NCBI RefSeq assembly: GCF_910594005.1
Contig: NC_057820.1
Span: 253,001-317,000 of the forward strand
DNA: 64,000 bases
Reading direction: 5' to 3'
Source of the DNA: Cervus elaphus
Taxonomy: Eukaryota > Chordata > Mammalia > Artiodactyla > Cervidae
In this document: in pieces, positions 1 to 12,052 of the stretch
Layout: every line of letters starts with the position of its first letter
How positions within the stretch are numbered: the first letter of the stretch is position 1
Position numbers and translations under genes: made by a program
The notes under the pieces: generated by a model
What the model was told of the DNA's origin: nothing
The model's input: the letters and a program-made list of their open reading frames with translations, nothing else
Databases searched by the model: none

Positions 1-204
1 GCAAGAACTTAGATTGGGGGGAGACTGGGCAAAGTGTACAAGGAATCTTGGTGTTATTTCTCACAACTGCATTTGAATAAAGTACCTCAAAATAAGAAGC
101 TTAACTTTTAAAAACTTACATAATGTGGAAAGTACATTCATTTGGAAACAAAGACTTTTTCTGCTCACATTTGGTGAGAGAGCTTGTTTGAGCTCTGGAC
201 GGGC

Positions 205-320
205 TCCCAGGGCGCAGCCGCGTCCGGCGCCTCAGGCTCGCCAGCGCGTCTCTCTGTGCCTCTCTGCCGGGCCCGCACAGCGCTGGGGCCGTCACGTCTC
301 GGGAGTGCGCGCCCTTTGAG
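205..320. other. Small CpG-dense patch in the distal upstream region
   Basis: A short stretch with CGCAGCCGCGTCCGGCGCC and a run of further CpGs in otherwise AT-rich sequence. It may be the remains of a regulatory element or a repeat. No gene is seen nearby. Confidence 0.3.
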
Positions 321-1631
321 CTCCACACAAACCCGCCTTTCACGCTGCTTCTGAAAATTATCTAGAAACGCTTATGTAAAACAACATTCAACACACAGAG
401 TTATGACCAAAACTGAATTTCCGTTTCTTTTCTGAATCAAAGACAGACTCCTATCAGCATCCCACACAACCATTCACTGAAGCTTCTCCAGGCCAGCATG
501 TCTTTCTTAAACTGTCTCTTGCTCATAATTAGGCAACTGAAGGGGTCTCTGCCAAGACTAGAGCAAAGGCAGCGTAATAATATCAGGGAAGAGATCTTGT
601 GTTACACGATGAGTTGCCCATGAGTTGCCCCATCTTGTTTGTTTGGGGTTTACTTGGTTTTTATCTTCTCCCCTCAGGAGACTGCCAGCTATAGGAGGGC
701 AAGAACCAGTCTGTCCACACCCAAAGCCCTGGAGGCGATGGGGCCAGCAGGTGGCTGTGACCGAGAAGACTGGGTGGGGGTGGGTGCATTTTCTCCCTGT
801 GTCCCCCATAGCAGCCCCTGCATCTCCAGGACCTAGCCTGCCTGGCAGGTTCTCCAAGGGGGCCCATGAGTTCACCAATGGGGCAGGACCCACCAGACCA
901 TCTGGTCCTGAAGCACAGCGTCCCCTCTCCTGGAGTCTGAGCCCCTGCTGCACACACACCCTAACACCACACACCTAGGTACCACCCTGGCAGGGACTGA
1001 GTAAGCAAATCAGAATCCGGATTCTCCAGCTCCTCAAAAGGACAGTGACTTCCGTGTGGGAGGCTGAGCAGGGGTCTGTCTGCTGAGAACTTTTGACAAA
1101 ATTGCCCTGGAACATGAGCTTATTTACTTAAATGCAGAAAGGCTCTGACTGCCCAGTAAGAAGCCCTCAGGGCCCACCCCCCATCTGCCCCCGGTCTCTC
1201 TCCAGTGTAGCTGGGGGAGGTCAGCACAGGGTCACATACACCCCAAAGTCCTGGCAAAAGTCTCTGGGACCCAGCTTGCCAGCCCTTCCCACAGAGGACC
1301 CTGGGGCCCCCCACCTGTGCTTCCCAGAACCATTCAGCCTGTTGAAAAATCAGGAGCTCGTTTTCTCACTTTTGTATGTGTCTGTACAAGATGGGCAACT
1401 TTTTGTGTGTGCATGGTGTGGTCGTATCATGTTGGAGCGGGCAGAGAGAGAGGGCGGGGGAGAGGGAAGCAGGTAAGCGATGCTGTGCGTGGCCAGATGC
1501 CCACCTATTCAGTGCGTCTGGTATGAGATGGCATCCAGCGTGTGTGCACGGTGTGTTATGTAAGGCTGCATGGTTAGCAGCTACTAAGGTATGTGAGGTG
1601 TGAGATGGGTTCTGTCTTTTGTGTGTATATA
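321..1631. other. Intergenic, no gene seen
   Basis: Mostly unique-looking sequence. Short frames on both strands show no recognisable protein. A GT-rich stretch lies at about 1375-1420. Confidence 0.5.
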
Positions 1632-4600
1632 GTACCAGAAAGAATGAAGAAGTTGGGCCAAAGTGGAAATGATGTTCAGTTGTGGATGTGTCTGGTAGTG
1701 AAAGTACAGTCCAATGCTGTAAAGAACAATATTGCATAGGAACATGGAATGTTAGGTCCATCAGTCAAGGTAAATTGGACGTGGTCAAGCAGGAAAAGGC
1801 AAAAGTGAACACCAACATCTTAGGAATCCGTTAACTAAAATGGGTGGGAATAGGCTAATTTAATTCAGATGACCATTATATCAACTACTGTGGGCAAGTA
1901 TCCCTTAGAAGAAATGAAGTAGTCCTCATAATCAACAGTTCAGCTCAGTTCAGTCGCTCAGTCGTGTCCGACTCTTTGCGACCCCATGAACCATGAACCA
2001 CAGCACGCCAGACCTCCCTGTCCATCAGCAATGCCCAGAGTCCACCCAAACTCATGTCCATTGAGTTGGTGATGCCACCCAACAATCTCATCCTCTGTCA
2101 TCCCCTTCTCCTCCTTCCCTCAATCTTTCCCAGCATCAGGGTCTTTTCAAATGAGTCAGATCTTCACATCAGGTGGCCAAAGTATTGGAGTTTCAGCTTC
2201 AACATCAGTCCCTCCAATGAACACCCAGGACTGATCTCCTTTAGGATGGACTGGTTGGATCTCCTTGCAGTCCAAGGGACTCTCAAGAGTCTTCTCCAAC
2301 ACCACAGTTCAAAAGCATCAATTCTTCTGTGCTCAGCTTTCTTTATAGTGCAACTCTCACATCCATACATGACCACTGGAAAAACTATAGCCTTGACTAG
2401 ATGGACCTTTGTTGGCAAAGTAATGCCTCTGCTTTTTAATATGCTGTCTAGTTTGGTCATAACTTTCCTTCCCAGGAGTAAGCATCTTTTAATTTCATGG
2501 CTGCAGTCACCATCTGCAGTGATTTTGGAGCCCCCAAAAATAAAGTCTGTTTCCACTGTTTCCCCATCTATTTGCCATGGAGTGATGGGACCAGATTCCA
2601 TGATCTCAGTTTTCTGAATGTTGAACTTTAAGCCAACTTTTTCACTCTCTTCTTTCACTTTCATCAAGAGGGTCTTTAGTTCTTCTTCACTTCACTTCAT
2701 AGTCAACAAAAGAGTCTGAAATGCAGTAGTTGGTGCAACATCAAAAATGGCAGAATGATCTCAATTCATTTCCAAGGCAAGCCATTCAACATTACAGTAA
2801 TCCAAGTCTACACCAAACCACTAATGCCAAAGAAGCTGAATTTGACCACTTCTATGAAGCACTACAACACCTTCTAGAATTAACACCAAAAAAAAGATGT
2901 CTTTTTCATCATAGGGAATTGAAATGCAAATAGTAGGAAGTCAAGAGATACCTGGAGTAACAGGCAAGTTTATCCTTGGAGTACAGAACAAAGCAGGGCA
3001 AAGGTTAACAGAGTTTTGTCAAGAGAACGCACTGGTCATAGCAAACACCTTCCAACAACACAAGAGACAACCCTCACACAGACATCACCAGATGGTCAAT
3101 ACTGAAATCAGACTGATTATATTTTTTTGCAGCTGAACACGGAGAAGCTCTATACAGTCAGCAGAAACAGGACCTAGAGCTGACTGTGGCTCAGATCACG
3201 AACTCCTTATTGCAAAACTCAGACTTAAATTGAAGAAAGTAGGGAGAACCACTAGGCCATTCAGGTATGACCTAAATCAAATCCCTTATGATTATATGGT
3301 GGAGGTGATGAATAGACTCAAGGGATTAGATCTAAAGAAGAGAAGTGAAAATAAGGGGGAAAGGGAAAGATACACCCAACTGAATGCAGAGTTCCAGAAA
3401 ATAGCAAGGAGACATAAGAAGACCTTCTTAAATGAAGAATGCAAAGAAATAGAGGAAAATAATAGAATGGGAAAGACTAGAGAGTTATTCAAGAAAATTG
3501 GAGATATCAAGGGAACATTCCAAGCAAGGGTGGGCACAGTAAAGGACAGAAATGGTAAGGACCTAACAGAAGCAGAAAAGATTAAGAAGAGATGGCAAGA
3601 GTACACAGAAGAACTATACAAGAAAAGTCTTAATGACCTGGATAACCACGATGTTGTGGTCACTCATCTAGCGCCAGACGTCCTGTGAATGAAGACAAGT
3701 GCGCCTTAGCAAGCATTACTATAAGCAGAGCTAGAGGAGGTGATGAAACTCCAGCTGAGTTATTTCAAATTCGAAAAGATGACGCTGTTAAAGTGCTGCA
3801 TGCAAAAAAGTGCTGCATGCAGTATGTCAACAAATTTGGAAAACTCAGTAGTGGCCACAGGGCTGGAAAAGGTTGGTTTTCATTCCAATCCCAAAGAAGG
3901 GCAATGCCAAAGGATGTTCAAACTACTGCCCAAGTGTGCTTATTTCACATGCTAGCAAGGTTATGCCCCAAATCTCTCAAGCCAGGCTTTAGCAGTACTT
4001 GAACTAAGAACTTCCAGATATACAAGCTGGATTTAGGAAAGTCAGAGGAACCAGAGATCAAATTGCCAATGTTTGTTGGATCATAGAGAAAGCAAGGGAC
4101 TTCCAGAAAAAAACATCTATTTCTGCTTCATTGATTGTGCTAAAGCCTTTGACTGTGTCTATCACAACAAACTGTAGAAAATTCTGAAAGAGATGGGAGT
4201 ACCAGACCACCTTGCCTGCCTTCTGAGAAACCTGTATTCAGGTCAAGAAGCAACAGTTAGAACCAGACATGGAACAACTGACTGGTTCAAAATCAGGAAG
4301 GGAGTATGACAAGGCTGAATATTGTCACCCTGCTTATTTAAATTACATGCAGAGTACATCATGTGAAATACCCCAGGCTGGATGAATCACAAACTGGAAT
4401 CCAGATTTCCAGGAGAAATGTCAACAACCTCAGATATGCAGATGACACCACCCTTATGGCAGAAAGTGAGGAGGAACTAAAGAGCCTCTTGATGAGGGTG
4501 AAAGAGGAGAGTGAAAAAGCTGGCTTATAACTCAACATTGAAAGAACTAAGATCATGGCTTCTGGTCCCATTGCTTCATGGCAAATAGATGAAGGAAAAG

Positions 4601-5210
4601 TGGAGACAGTGATAGATTTTATTTCCTTTGGCTCCAAAAATGACTGTGGATGGTGATTGTAGCCACAAAATTAAAGGACGCTTGCTTCTTGGAAGGAAAG
4701 CTATGACCAACCTAGAGAGCATATTAAAAAGCAGCGACAACACTTTGCTGACAAAGGTCCGTATAGTCAAAGCTATTTTTTTCCAGTAGTCATGTATAGA
4801 TGTAAGAGCTGGACCATAAAGAAGGTTGAGTGCCAAAGAATTGATGCTTTTGAACTGTAGTGCTGAGAAGACTCTTAAGGTCTCTCGGACTGTAAGGAGA
4901 TCCAACCAGTCCATCCTAAAGGAAATCAACCCTGAATACTCATTGGAAGGACTGATGCTGAAGTCAAAGCTCCAATACTTTGGCCACCTGATGCAAAGAA
5001 CTGACTCATTGGAAAAGACCCTGATGCTGGGAAAGATTGAAGACAGGAGAAGGGGACAACAGAGGAAGAGATGGTTGGATATGAGTCAACTCAATGGACA
5101 TGAGTTTGAGTGAACTCCAGGAGATGATGGAGGACAGGGAAGCCTGGCGTGCTGCAGTCCATGGGATCACAAAGACTTGGACAGGACTTAGCAACTAAAC
5201 ACCAACAACA
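1632..5210 (+). mobile_element. BovB (RTE-type) LINE, near full length, decayed, interrupted at 1938-2697
   Basis: The element runs in the + direction from its endonuclease region (about 1720-1937 and 2709-3200) through the reverse transcriptase (about 3230-4900) to the terminal tail ending near 5210. It carries many stops and frameshifts (for example at 3685, 4000-4180 and 4530), so it cannot move on its own. BovB is a ruminant RTE element known for horizontal transfer between vertebrates. The endonuclease half is split by a younger, opposite BovB. Confidence 0.85.
1938..2697 (-). mobile_element. BovB 3' end nested in the larger BovB, inverted
   Basis: The + strand begins with the GTTCAG...CAGTTCAGTCGCTCAG signature, the reverse complement of the BovB 3' tail. 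The minus strand encodes an uninterrupted 167-residue piece of the BovB reverse transcriptase C-terminal region (2164-2667). It is flanked by CATAATCAACA (1927-1937) and CATAGTCAACA (2698-2708), an 11-bp target-site duplication with one mismatch. This shows that it inserted into the older element. Confidence 0.85.
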
Positions 5211-5619
5211 AGTGTCTTTTGTGACTGCCCTGTTCATTGAGAGTAATGTTTTCGAGGTTCATCTATGTTTCTGCATGTCAGTTCTTCCTTTCTTTTTATT
5301 GTCAAATAGTATTTCATTCATTATATGGATTTACCACATTATCAATTCATCAGGTGATGGAATTGGACTGTTTCCACCTTGAGACTTTTATCAATAATAG
5401 ACACTTATATGCCAGTTTGGGGCGGACATTTGTTTTCATTTCTCTTGGGTCTGTTCCTAGGTGTGGAACTGCTGGGTCATATGCAGTTAACTTCACGTTT
5501 AATTTTTTTTGAGGAAGTGCAAGACTGTTTTCAAAGTGGCTGCACCATTTTACTTTCCCATCAACAGTGCCTGAGGATTCCAATTTCTTTACATCCTTGG
5601 CAACACTTGTTTTGCCTGT

Positions 5620-5745
5620 CTTTCTCTTTTTGGCCTCACCACACAGCATGTGGGATCTTAGTTCCCTGACTAGGGATAGAACCCCTCCCCTTCCTACATT
5701 GGAAGCATGGAGTCTTAACCACCAGACCACCAGGTTGGTCCCTTG
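5620..5745 (-). mobile_element. CHR-type tRNA SINE
   Basis: It contains the cetartiodactyl SINE blocks GCATGTGGGATCTTAGTTCC, a GGGATAGAACC B-box-like segment and TCTTAACCACCAGACCACCA, all in reverse orientation, inside an L1. Confidence 0.65.
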
Positions 5746-5989
5746 CCTGTCCCTCTGACTGCAGCCATTGCAGCAGGTGAGAGGTGGCGTCTGTGGTTTC
5801 GGTTTGCGTTTCCCTTTGGGCTAATGATGTTGAGCATCTTCGCATGTGCTTATTGGCCAATTGTGTATCTTCTTTAGAGAAATATCTGTTCAGATAATTT
5901 GTTCATTTTTTAATTGAGTGTTTGTCTTTTTATTGTTGAGTTATAAGTGTTTATGCATTGTTTGTATTCTTACATATTCTTTTTTTGAG

Positions 5990-6313
5990 GAAGATTTTTT
6001 GTTATTTATTTATTTATTTTTGGTTGTGCCGGGTCTTTGTTGCTATGTGCAGGCTTTCTATAGCTGCAGGGAGCAGGGCCTACTCTTCATTGCAGTATGT
6101 GGGCTTCTCATTGTGGTGGCTTTTCTTGTTGCAGAGCACAGGAAGGAAACACATGAGCTTATGGGCTTTAATAGTTGCGGCAGGTTGACTCAATGGTTAT
6201 TGCATACGGGATTAGTTCCCTATGGCATGTGGGATCTTCCCAGACCAGTATCTACCTGTGTCCCCTGCACTGGCAGGCAGAGTCTTATCCACTGTACCAC
6301 CAGGGAAGTCCTC
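5990..6313 (-). mobile_element. CHR-type tRNA SINE, long form
   Basis: Starts with a TTATTTATTTATTTTTGG tail and contains GGGTCTTTGTTGCT, GGGCTTCTCATTG, CATGTGGGATCTTCCC and CACTGTACCACCAGGGAAGT. This is the full order of the long artiodactyl tRNA-derived SINE in minus orientation. Confidence 0.7.
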
Positions 6314-7154
6314 TTACATATTGTTTATGTGTTCTAGGTACAAATCTCTGATCAGATTATGATTTGCAAAATTTTGAGTTTCTCTTCACTTTCCTGATGG
6401 TGTCCTTTGAAATACACATGTCTTTCATTTTGATGATATTCAACTTATCCATTCTTCCTTGTGTTGTTTGTGCCTGTATCCTGTCTAAGAAACCATTGCC
6501 TAATCCAGGATTTATACCCATGCTTTCTTCTAAGAGTCTAAAAGTTTGAACTCTCGCATTTAGGCCTTTGGTGCCTTTGAGTTGATTTTTTTTATATACA
6601 TATGCAGTAGCAGTCCAATTTCATTCTTTTGCATGTGAATATTCAGTTTTCCCAGAGCCATTTCTTAAAAAGACTATGCTTTCTCCATTAACTTGTCTTG
6701 GCATCCTTTTTGAAAACCAGTTGATCATAAATGTGAGGGCTCATTTTTGTACTCTCAGTTCTAGTCCATTGATCTGGATTTCTGTCCTTACGCCAGTACT
6801 AACTGTCTTGATTACTGTAGCTTCGTAGTAAATTTTGAAATCAGGAAATGGGAGTACTACAACTTTGTTCTTCTTTTTCAAGATTGTTTTGGCTATTCTG
6901 GGTCTTGTCAATTTCCACATGCATTTTAGGATCACATTATCAATATCCGTGAGGAAGTCATCTGGGTTTTGATATAGGTTGTAGATTAGCTGTGAGAACA
7001 TTCACATCTTAACAACTTTGTCTCTGATCCCTGAACACGGATGTCTCCCCATTCGTTCAGGTCTTCTTCAATTTCCTTCAAAAGTGTTTCCTAGTTTTCA
7101 GAATATAAGTATCATACTCTTTCATTACATTGATTAGTAATTTGTTTTTAATTA

Positions 7155-8160
7155 ACACACTATACTTTTTAGAGCAGACTTAGGTTTGCAGAAAAACTGG
7201 TCACAAAATACAGAGTTCCCACATGTCCCCTGTCTTCCAGCCCCCACACATTACGTCCCCTATTATTAACATCGGTATGTTTGTTATAATTGCTGAACCA
7301 ATATCGATACACTGGTATGTACTGGTATGTATCGATACTACATAAAGTTCGTAGTTGACACAGCTTACATTCTGTGGGTCTGACAAATGCGTGATGACGT
7401 GTGTCCACCATCACAGTCTCACACAGAGCTGCCTCACTGCCCTGAAAGCCATCTGTGCTCCACCTGCTTGCCCCTCCCCACCCAGACCCCTGGCAACCTC
7501 TCATCCTTTCTTTATCTCCACAGTTTTGCCTTTTCCAGAATGTAATAAAGTTTTAATCATATAGTATGTAGCCTTTACCACTGGCATCTTTTACTTAGAG
7601 ATACACATTTAAGGTTTCTCCATGTCTTTTCAGGGTGGCTCAGAGAGTGAAGAATCTGCATTTCTTTTTATGGCTTGATAACTCATTTCTTTTTAATGCT
7701 GAGTAATATTTCATTGTCTGGATGGACCACAGTTTATCCATTTACTGAGGACATTTTGCTTGCTTCCAGTTTGGGCAACTATCATTAAAGCTGCTATAAA
7801 TATTTCTGTGCAATTTTCAACTCCTTTGGGTAAATACCAAGGAGCATGACTATTGAATCTAATGGTAAGAAAATCTTTATTTTATAAGAAATTGTCACAA
7901 TATGTTCCAACATGACTGCAACATTTTGCATTCCCACCAGCAGTGATGAGAGTTCCTGGTAGTCCGTGTACTCACCAGCATTTGGTGTCGTCGGTGTTCT
8001 GGGTTTTGGCTGGTCTATTAGGTATGCAGTGGTACCAGAATGTTGTTTTGGTTTGCATTTCCCTGATGACGTATGATGTGGTCTATCTTTTCACATGCTT
8101 GTTTGCCATTGGTAAGTCATTTGGTGAAGTGTTTGTTCAGGTCTTTTGCCCATTTCAAAC
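7155..8160 (-). mobile_element. Old L1 LINE 3' end, minus orientation
   Basis: Reverse-strand L1M 3' UTR and ORF2-end signatures, such as CCATGTCTTTTCAGGG, CCATTTACTGAGGAC, the GGGTAAATACCAAGGAGC block (about 7830) and the ATGATGTGGTCTATCTTTTC block (about 8075). Highly diverged, with no usable frame. Confidence 0.65.
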
Positions 8161-8465
8161 TTTGGCTCCCAAAGGTGTAGCCCCACTGATGCCCCACCAC
8201 TGGGGATCTGGCTCCCTCTCAGGAGATCACAGGGGCTCCTCTTCCCCCTTGCTGGAGATGCCCTGGGACAGAGACTGGACAGATTGTGCTGCACACTTGA
8301 GGGTGCCCACGGGGGTGGTCAGCAGTGGGCACATGGGCGTGGGGTGAGGCACAGAACACCTGTTGCAGTTGGATTAAGGTTGGGTTTTTTAGGTGGCACT
8401 GCCTTTGATCAGGAGGCACAGATGTCTGGCCACCTCTCTTTTAGGTTGGCATTCCCACTGCTATT

Positions 8466-8735
8466 GTTGTTCAATCACTAAGTCACATCAGACTCTTTGT
8501 GACCCCATGGACTGCAGCACGCCAGGCTTCCCTGTCCTTCATTATCTCCTGGAGTTTGCTCAAACTCATGTCCATTGAGTCAATGATGCCATTCAACTAT
8601 CTCATCCTCTGTCGTCCCCTTCTCCTCCTGTCCTCAATCTTTTCCAGCATCAGGGTTTTTTTCCAATGAGTCAGTTCTTCGCATAATGTGGCCAAAGTAT
8701 TGGTGCTTCAGCTTCAGCATCAGTCCTTCCAGCTT
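8466..8735 (-). mobile_element. BovB 3'-end fragment, minus orientation
   Basis: Reverse complement of the BovB tail (GACTCTTTGTGACCCCATGG, GCACGCCAGGCTTCCC, CCAGCATCAGGG). It abuts a BovB fragment of the opposite orientation, forming an inverted pair. Confidence 0.8.
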
Positions 8736-8744
8736 CCATCAGTC

Positions 8745-9247
8745 CTCTGCATATTAAAAAGCAGAGACATTACTTTGTCAACAAAGGTCCATCTAGTCAA
8801 GGCTATGGTTTTTCTAGTAGTCATGTACGGATGCGAGAGTTGCACTATAAAGAAAGCTGAGCACCGAAGAATTGATGCTTATGAACTGTGGTTCTAAAAG
8901 ACTCTTGAGAGCCCCTTGGACTGCAAGGAGATCAAACCAGTCAATCCTAAAGGAAATCAGTCCTGAATACTCATTGGAAGGACTGATGCTGAAGCTGAAG
9001 CTCCCATAGTTTGGCCACCTGATTTGAAGAGTTGACTCATTGTAAAAGACCCTGATGCTGGGAAAGATTGAGGGCAGGAGGAGAAGGGGATGACAGAGAA
9101 TGAGATGGTTGGATGGCATCACCGACTCAACGGACATGAGTTTAGGTGAACTCCGGGAGTTGGTGATGGACAGGGAGGCCCGGCGTGCTGCAGTCCATGG
9201 GGTCACAAAGAGTCGGACATGACTGAGCGACTGAACTGAACTGAACA
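8745..9247 (+). mobile_element. BovB 3'-end fragment, plus orientation
   Basis: Runs from the CATATTAAAAAGCAGAGACA block to the CACAAAGAGTCGGACATGAC tail. Residues such as VMYGCESCTIKKAEHRRIDA in the frame at 8688-8897 are from the RT C-terminus. Its last about 270 bp is the inverted partner of the preceding fragment. Confidence 0.8.
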
Positions 9248-9310
9248 GCATTGGGTGGTGGCTTCTTTACCACTAGTGCCACCTGGGAAGCCCAAAACCT
9301 TTGACTGTCT

Positions 9311-9825
9311 TCAGTTCAGTTCAGTCACTCAGTCATGTCCGACTCTGTGACCACACAGACTGTAGCACGCCAGGATTTCCTGCCCATCACCAACTCCCAG
9401 AGCTTGCTCAACCTCATGTCCATCGAATGTGATGCTATCTAATCATCTCATCCTCTGCCTTCCCCTTCTCCTCCCTCCTTCAATCTTTCCCAGCATCAGA
9501 GTCATGTCCAATGAGTCAGTTCTTCCCATCAGGTGGCCAAAGTATTGGAGCTTCAGCTTCAGCATCAGTCCTTGCAATGAATATTCAGGACTGATCTCCT
9601 TTAGAATGGGCTTGTTGGCTCTCCTTGCAGTCCAAGGGGCTCTCAAGAGTCTTCTCCAACACCACAGTGCAAAAGTATCAATTCTTTGGTGCTCAGCTTT
9701 CTTTATGGTCTAACTCTCACAACCATACATGACTACTGGAAAAACCATAGCCTTGACTAGACGGACCTTTGTTGGCAAAGTAATGTCTCTGCTTGTTAAT
9801 ATGCTGTCTAGATTGGTCATAACAT
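9311..9825 (-). mobile_element. BovB 3'-end fragment, minus orientation
   Basis: Begins with AGTTCAGTTCAGTCACTCAG and runs through CCAATGAGTCAGTTCTTCCC to the GTCTAGATTGGTCATAACA block. A related BovB segment (10136-10390) resumes after two SINE halves, so both pieces may once have been one element with an internal loss. Confidence 0.8.
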
Positions 9826-10135
9826 TGTGACCCTATGGACTGTAGCCCGCCAGGCTTCTCTCTCCATGGGGTTTCCCAGGCAAAAATACTGGAGTGGGTT
9901 TCCCTATCCTTCGCCAGGGAATCTTCTCGACTCAGAGATAGAATCTCTGTCTCCTGTATTGCAGGTTAGACGTTAAAACACACCGGTTCGATCCCTGGGT
10001 CAGGAAGATCCCCTGGAGAAGGGAATGGCAATCCACTCTAGTATTCTTGCCTGGAAAATCCCACGGACAGAGGAGCCTGGCGGGCTGCAGTCCACAGGGC
10101 TGCACACGACTGAAGCAGCTTAGCACGGCACGACA
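9826..10135. mobile_element. Inverted pair of Bov-tA SINE fragments
   Basis: 9826-9970 is the minus-oriented Bov-tA body (GTGACCCTATGGACTGTAGC ... TACTGGAGTGGGTTTCCC). 9972-10135 is a plus-oriented copy (GGTTCGATCCCTGGGTCAGG ... GAGGAGCCTGGCGGGCTGCA). The two can pair as a long fold-back. Confidence 0.7.
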
Positions 10136-10390
10136 TGGTCAACGAAGCAGAAGTAGATATTTTTCTGGAATTCCCTTGCTTTTTCTGTGATATAACAGAT
10201 TTTGGCAATTTGATTGCTGGTTCCTCTGCCTTTTATAAATCCAGCTTTTACATCTAGAAGTTCTCAGTTCATGTACTGTTGAAGCCAGTCTTAAAGGCTC
10301 TTGAGCATTACTTTGCTAGCATGTGAAATGAATGCAGTTGTATGATAGTTTGTGGAGGCATTCCCATTAGGGCTGGGAAGTGATAGTATT
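10136..10390 (-). mobile_element. BovB internal (RT region) fragment, minus orientation
   Basis: Matches the reverse complement of the BovB RT region (GTCAACGAAGCAGAAGTAGA, TTTGATTGCTGGTTCCTCTG, GAGCATTACTTTGCTAGC). It ends near the TTAGGGCTGGGAAGTGATAG block. Confidence 0.65.
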
Positions 10391-11838
10391 TTAACTCTGT
10401 ACTTCTTCACTTATCAGCTGGGATATTCACAAAGAAAACTGATCCCTCATCAGGTGTTTGGTTACCTTGAGATGCAGTTTGTATGCAAGGCCAGGAAGAT
10501 AACTGATTTTCTCCCATCATCCATCAGGTTTGAAAATTATGAGTTGGTTCCTCAGGGCCCTACACTACCACCGCTCTGGGTTTTTAAGTAGCATCATGTA
10601 TTCGTGGTTTGGGTATCGTAACCTGTTACTGCTGTTATTCTTTTCGATGCTCAGTGGCCCACATGTGGCTCCTGGCTCCTGTCCACAGGGGTCTGGGCCA
10701 CGCCTTTGCTTTCTGGCCCTCTTCATTTCCTGATCCATGCCCGAGTGCCCAGCCACCTCCCTGCCTTTGAACATGTGGCTAGGGTATAAAATCCACTGTA
10801 GTGTCTGTTTTCTGGTTCTGTCATTGGCAGTAGCTGTACATCGGCCCCGGTGACTGGCATTCTCCTCTGCTTGCTGGCAAGTCTGCTGGACCCGACCCAA
10901 GACACTGTTCTTGTGGAGTGCTTCCTGCCTGTGCTTTGTCCTAGGCAAGGTCAGACTCTGGACACCCTGATGTTCCCTCCACGCATCTCCACCGTAGGCT
11001 GGCGGGGGCTGCCCTCCTGCTGAGGGTTGGGTCATCTGGCCTGGGGCCTGGCTCACAAGGGCTCCTGGGCTGGTGGGACATGCTCCCCTGTCATGACCTC
11101 CCAGAACATCTGTCTCGGTACCTCTCAGAGCTTCTGTGCATCCCCAGACAGCTTCCTCCATGTACATCCCTATCAGGGCTCAGCCCAGGACTCAGGCTCT
11201 CCACCCAGCTCTGGAGCACCCCTCTGCAAGGCCCTCCTCTCCTGTGCCCTCCCCACAGCCTCGGCACCCTGGCCTCCGAACCGTGGCTTGACCCATTTGT
11301 CCATTTCTCGGGTCACGGCCTGCACTGCCTGGTGTGGCCCAGTTTTTAGTTGTCTTTGGTGGGAGGGTGAACTCAGTCCCTCCACACACATGCTGACCTC
11401 AGGAATCAAGGCGGGAGGTTGTCTCTACCTGCTTGTCATAGAGCCTTGGGGTCAGTGTTGGCCACCTGACTGTTGCTGGGCTGCTGCACCTCCCTGTGTT
11501 TTATGAGGAGTCCAGGGAGATTGAAGTCCCGTTGCTGCCACCATCTTCACAGATTTCTAGCCCAGACAAATACGTGGAACATGCAGTAACCCCCACAGTC
11601 TGGGTACCCTTTCCTCCTGCTTGGCCACCTTAATGCTGTGCCCTGGACACCATCCTGGAGGCAACCCCGTGATAGCATGCACAGGTGTCTGCACCCTTAT
11701 TACAGATGCAAGAACCCCTGTGTAGAGGGTCAGTGGTTTATTAAATACTTGGATACATACCTATGGACTGTTCCAGCTTTTCTGTTATAAATTATATTGC
11801 AGTTAGCAGCCCTGTTAGATCCTTTGTACTTTGTATCT
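10391..11838. other. Intergenic, no gene recognised
   Basis: GC-moderate sequence. Minus-strand frame 10565-11167 (200 codons) and plus frame 11027-11506 (159 codons) overlap each other on opposite strands, resemble no family I know, and lack splice or promoter context. Confidence 0.5.
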
Positions 11839-12052
11839 TTGGGACTTCCCAGGTGGCTCAGTGGGTAAAGAATCCCACTGCAATGCAGGAGACACAGATT
11901 CAATCTCTGAATCGGGAAGGTTCCCTAAAGAAGGACAGGGAAACCCACTCCAGTATTTTTGCCTGGGAAACCCCAAGGACAGAGAAGCCTGGCGGGTATA
12001 AGTCCATAGCGTTACAAAGAGTCGGACACCACCAAAGTGACTAAGCGTGTAC
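11839..12052 (+). mobile_element. Bov-tA SINE
   Basis: GGCTCAGTGGGTAAAGAATC (tRNA-derived A-box side), CTCCAGTATTTTTGCCTGGG and AAGAGTCGGACACC occur in the correct order for a full-length ruminant Bov-tA. It is moderately diverged. Confidence 0.8.

Larger units (their letters stand above)
5211..7150 (-). mobile_element. Old L1 LINE 3' region, minus orientation, with CHR SINE insertions
   Basis: Typical L1M-type ORF2 end and 3' UTR read in reverse (5220-5600, 5780-5990, 6316-7150). A short minus-strand frame at 6741-7001 still shows the L1 ORF2 'KTILKKKNKVVVLPFPDFKIYYEATVIKT'-like segment in part. It is interrupted by two tRNA-derived SINEs at about 5620-5745 and 5990-6313. Confidence 0.7.

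Noticed and set aside
1632..10390. BovB reverse transcriptase and endonuclease pieces as possible active genes
   Set aside because: Multiple stops, frameshifts, inversions and truncations; none is an intact autonomous element.
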